A DNA stretch of 64,000 nucleotides, from NCBI RefSeq assembly GCF_900100955.1, contig NZ_FNCC01000008.1:186001-250000 (forward strand), written 5' to 3'. The translations under genes and the position numbers were made by a program. Numbering within the stretch: position 1 is the first letter of the stretch; each line of letters starts with the position of its first letter. The notes under the pieces are model-generated. The model did not search any database, had not been told where the DNA came from, and was given only the letters and a program-made list of their open reading frames with translations. Shown here piece after piece: positions 62,335-64,000 of the stretch. Origin of the DNA: Lentzea fradiae (GTDB taxonomy: Bacteria; Actinomycetota; Actinomycetes; Mycobacteriales; Pseudonocardiaceae).

Positions 62335-63876
62335 TCAGTCCTGTTCGGCGGGGATCTCCGCGTTCGCGCGAGGCAGGGTGAACCGGATCGTCGTGCCGCC
62401 GGTGACCTCGGTGTCGAGCCAGATCCGGCCACCGTGGTACTCCACGATCTTGCGGCACATCGCGAGCCCGATGCCCGTTCCCGCGTAGCGGTCCTTGCCG
62501 TGCAGCCTCTGGAAGATGACGAAGATCCGTTCGGCGTACTGCTCCTCGATGCCGATGCCGTTGTCCCGCACGGAGAACACCCAGTTGTCGTCGTCGCCCG
62601 GTTCCGCGTCGACCCTCACGTGCGGCGCCTGCTCACCGCGGAACTTCACCGCGTTGCCAAGGAGGTTCTGGAACACCGCGGTGAGCAGACGGGCTTCCCC
62701 GCGCACCTCGGGCAGCTCGCCCACCTCGATGGTGGCGCCGGCGTCCTCCACCGCCTGCGCCAGGTTGCGGCGGGCGTCCTCGACCAGCTCGGCCGCGGGC
62801 ACCACCACGTGCTTCTCGCGGTGGCGGCCCACCCGGCTGAACGCGAGCAGGTCGTTGATGAGCAGCTGCATGCGCTTCGCGCCGTCCACGGCGAAGTCGA
62901 TGTACTGCGTGGCCCGTTCGTCGAGCTGGCCGCGGTAGCGCCGTTCCAGCAGCTGGCAGAAGCTCGCGACCTTGCGCAGCGGTTCCTGCAGGTCGTGGGA
63001 CGCCACGTAGGCGAACTGCTCCAGCTCGGCGTTGGACCGGCGCAGCTCGGCCGTGGCGGCGTCCAGCGCGGCGTTGCGCTTCTGGGCCTGGTCGAGCTCG
63101 TCGACGATGCGGGTGCGCATGACGTCGACGTCCCGTCCCAGCTCGCGCAGCTCGGACGGGCCGGTGGCGGTGACGGTGTGGGCGAAGTCGCCACCCGCCA
63201 CCATCGCCACGTGCTGCCGCAACCGGGTCACCGGACCGACGACGTGCATGAGCACCGCCGCGACGCAGCCGAGCACCGCGAGCAGCACGACCGCCATCGC
63301 GATGATGCAGGTGACGGCCATGCTCGTGGCCGAGTCGTTGAGCCCTGCCCTGCCCTGTGCCCGCTCCTCGGCCAGTTCCTCCTGGAGCGCGGACAAGGCG
63401 ACGCGCACCGCGTCGAACCGCTCCTTGCCCACCGACTCGTCGGGCGGTTGCGCTCCGGCGCGGACGGCGGCGATGGTGGGGTCCGCGTACTCGGTGCGCC
63501 AGCCGGCCAGCGCCGCGTCCAGGGAGTCGAGGTCCGCCACGACCGTCGGCGTGTTCAGCGCGGCGACGGTGGCCCGCGCGGAGCTCTGCCGGTCGAGCCC
63601 GTTCTGGTAGGGCTTGAGGAAGTCGTCGCTGCCGCTCAGCACGAAGCCGCGGACGCCGTTCTCCTGGTCCACCAGGTCGGCGCCCAGCTGCTGCGCGCTC
63701 ACCACGGCCGGCCCGACCACGTCGAGCAGCCGCGACCGCGCCTGGGAGAGCTGGCTGATGGCCAGCAGGACCGCGAGCGTGGCGCCCAGCAACACCGCGA
63801 CCAGCGCCATCGAGATCCACACCGACCACCGCCGCAACGACGGACCCGCCGGCACCGCACCCGAACCCGTGCGCAC
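62335..63876 (-). CDS. CHASE3-HAMP sensor histidine kinase
   Basis: The 513-residue protein has two membrane helices (residues about 18-42 and 185-210) around an extracellular CHASE3-like sensor (QQLGADLVDQENGVRGFVLS), a HAMP region (VGPVTRLRQHVAMVAGGDF), a HisKA helix with the phospho-acceptor in FAYVASHDLQEPLRKVASF and a HATPase (NLLGNAVKFRG, DNGIGIEEQY, GTGIGLAMCRKIVE). No response regulator adjoins. GGGGAGG precedes GTG 63876; an earlier in-frame start lacks it. Confidence 0.93.
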   Translation of the reverse strand: MRTGSGAVPAGPSLRRWSVWISMALVAVLLGATLAVLLAISQLSQARSRLLDVVGPAVVSAQQLGADLVDQENGVRGFVLSGSDDFLKPYQNGLDRQSSARATVAALNTPTVVADLDSLDAALAGWRTEYADPTIAAVRAGAQPPDESVGKERFDAVRVALSALQEELAEERAQGRAGLNDSATSMAVTCIIAMAVVLLAVLGCVAAVLMHVVGPVTRLRQHVAMVAGGDFAHTVTATGPSELRELGRDVDVMRTRIVDELDQAQKRNAALDAATAELRRSNAELEQFAYVASHDLQEPLRKVASFCQLLERRYRGQLDERATQYIDFAVDGAKRMQLLINDLLAFSRVGRHREKHVVVPAAELVEDARRNLAQAVEDAGATIEVGELPEVRGEARLLTAVFQNLLGNAVKFRGEQAPHVRVDAEPGDDDNWVFSVRDNGIGIEEQYAERIFVIFQRLHGKDRYAGTGIGLAMCRKIVEYHGGRIWLDTEVTGGTTIRFTLPRANAEIPAEQD

Positions 63877-63960
63877 TGAACCTCCCCTGTCACGACGCAG
63901 GACGCCGTCCTCAACACGCGTTGAGGAGCGCAATCCTAGAGCCGCCGCGGGAAGGGGCTG

Positions 63961-64000
63961 TCAGCCGTGCACGGTGATGACGTAGCCGTCCGGGTCGGCG
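63961..64000 (-). CDS. C-terminal end of a VOC family protein (partial)
   Basis: Only the last 12 codons are in the window: ADPDGYVITVHG then stop. DPDGYxIxV is the typical C-terminal strand of glyoxalase/bleomycin-resistance (VOC) proteins, including a metal-ligand region. The rest lies beyond the right edge. It is upstream of the histidine kinase on the same strand, 84 bp away. Confidence 0.65.
   Translation of the reverse strand, partial: ADPDGYVITVHG

Overview
The window is 64 kb of very GC-rich DNA (gene-dense, strong third-position G/C, many GTG and TTG starts, ATGA/GTGA overlaps). The gene set is actinobacterial: a mycothiol-dependent formaldehyde dehydrogenase, a wax ester/diacylglycerol acyltransferase, an F420-type PPOX oxidoreductase, a resuscitation-promoting factor, DUF742, DUF2332, DUF4235, DUF3618 and MmyB/Scr1-type regulators. 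A filamentous member of the Pseudonocardiales (Lentzea/Saccharothrix-like) fits best, but that placement is an inference. No rRNA, tRNA, insertion sequence, prophage or CRISPR array was seen.

Layout. 0-3 kb: minus-strand operon of hemerythrin, NAD-dependent epimerase and a carotenoid-desaturase-like oxidoreductase (cut by the window edge). 3-14 kb: a branched-chain-type solute-binding lipoprotein, Tex, a phosphodiesterase, then lipid-active enzymes (patatin, two alpha/beta hydrolases, a WS/DGAT) and a divergent MmyB regulator/SDR pair. 14-22 kb: a secreted His/Gly/Asp triple-repeat protein, a secreted unknown, DUF2332, an enoyl-CoA hydratase, the mycothiol formaldehyde-detoxification pair, a VOC protein, a three-gene envelope-stress-like cassette and a thioredoxin. 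22-27 kb: a polar amino-acid ABC transporter whose last gene is a fusion of a class-V aminotransferase with a YheO-PAS/HTH regulator. 27-29.6 kb: a secreted beta-1,3-glucan enzyme with a perfect LacI-type operator at its start.

29.7-40.7 kb: cobalamin (aerobic corrin ring) genes: cobL-cobM-cobK on plus running head-on into cobG-cobH-cobI/J on minus, then cobN behind a cobalamin riboswitch, a SufR-like Cys-rich regulator and a divergent folE. 40.6-50 kb: EF-hand protein, two divergently transcribed large ATPase-LuxR (LAL) regulators, LapA, DUF742, a MEDS/anti-sigma-type ATPase, a MerR-GyrI regulator and a small alarmone synthetase. 50-56.5 kb: D-cysteine desulfhydrase-like enzyme, NUDIX, a small membrane protein, a divergent pair of NIS siderophore synthetases and a secreted SGNH hydrolase that looks leaderless. 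56.6-64 kb: CPBP protease, a two-gene operon of a double glycosyltransferase (GT4+GT2) and a HemN-like radical SAM enzyme, an Rpf-LysM muralytic enzyme behind a structured leader, a CHASE3-type histidine kinase and the end of a VOC gene.

Most promising for new biology: the aminotransferase-YheO-HTH fusion coupled to its transporter, the GT4-GT2/radical-SAM operon, and the CVHSTC-containing triple-repeat secreted protein. All functions are read from the sequence by eye; no database search was run.
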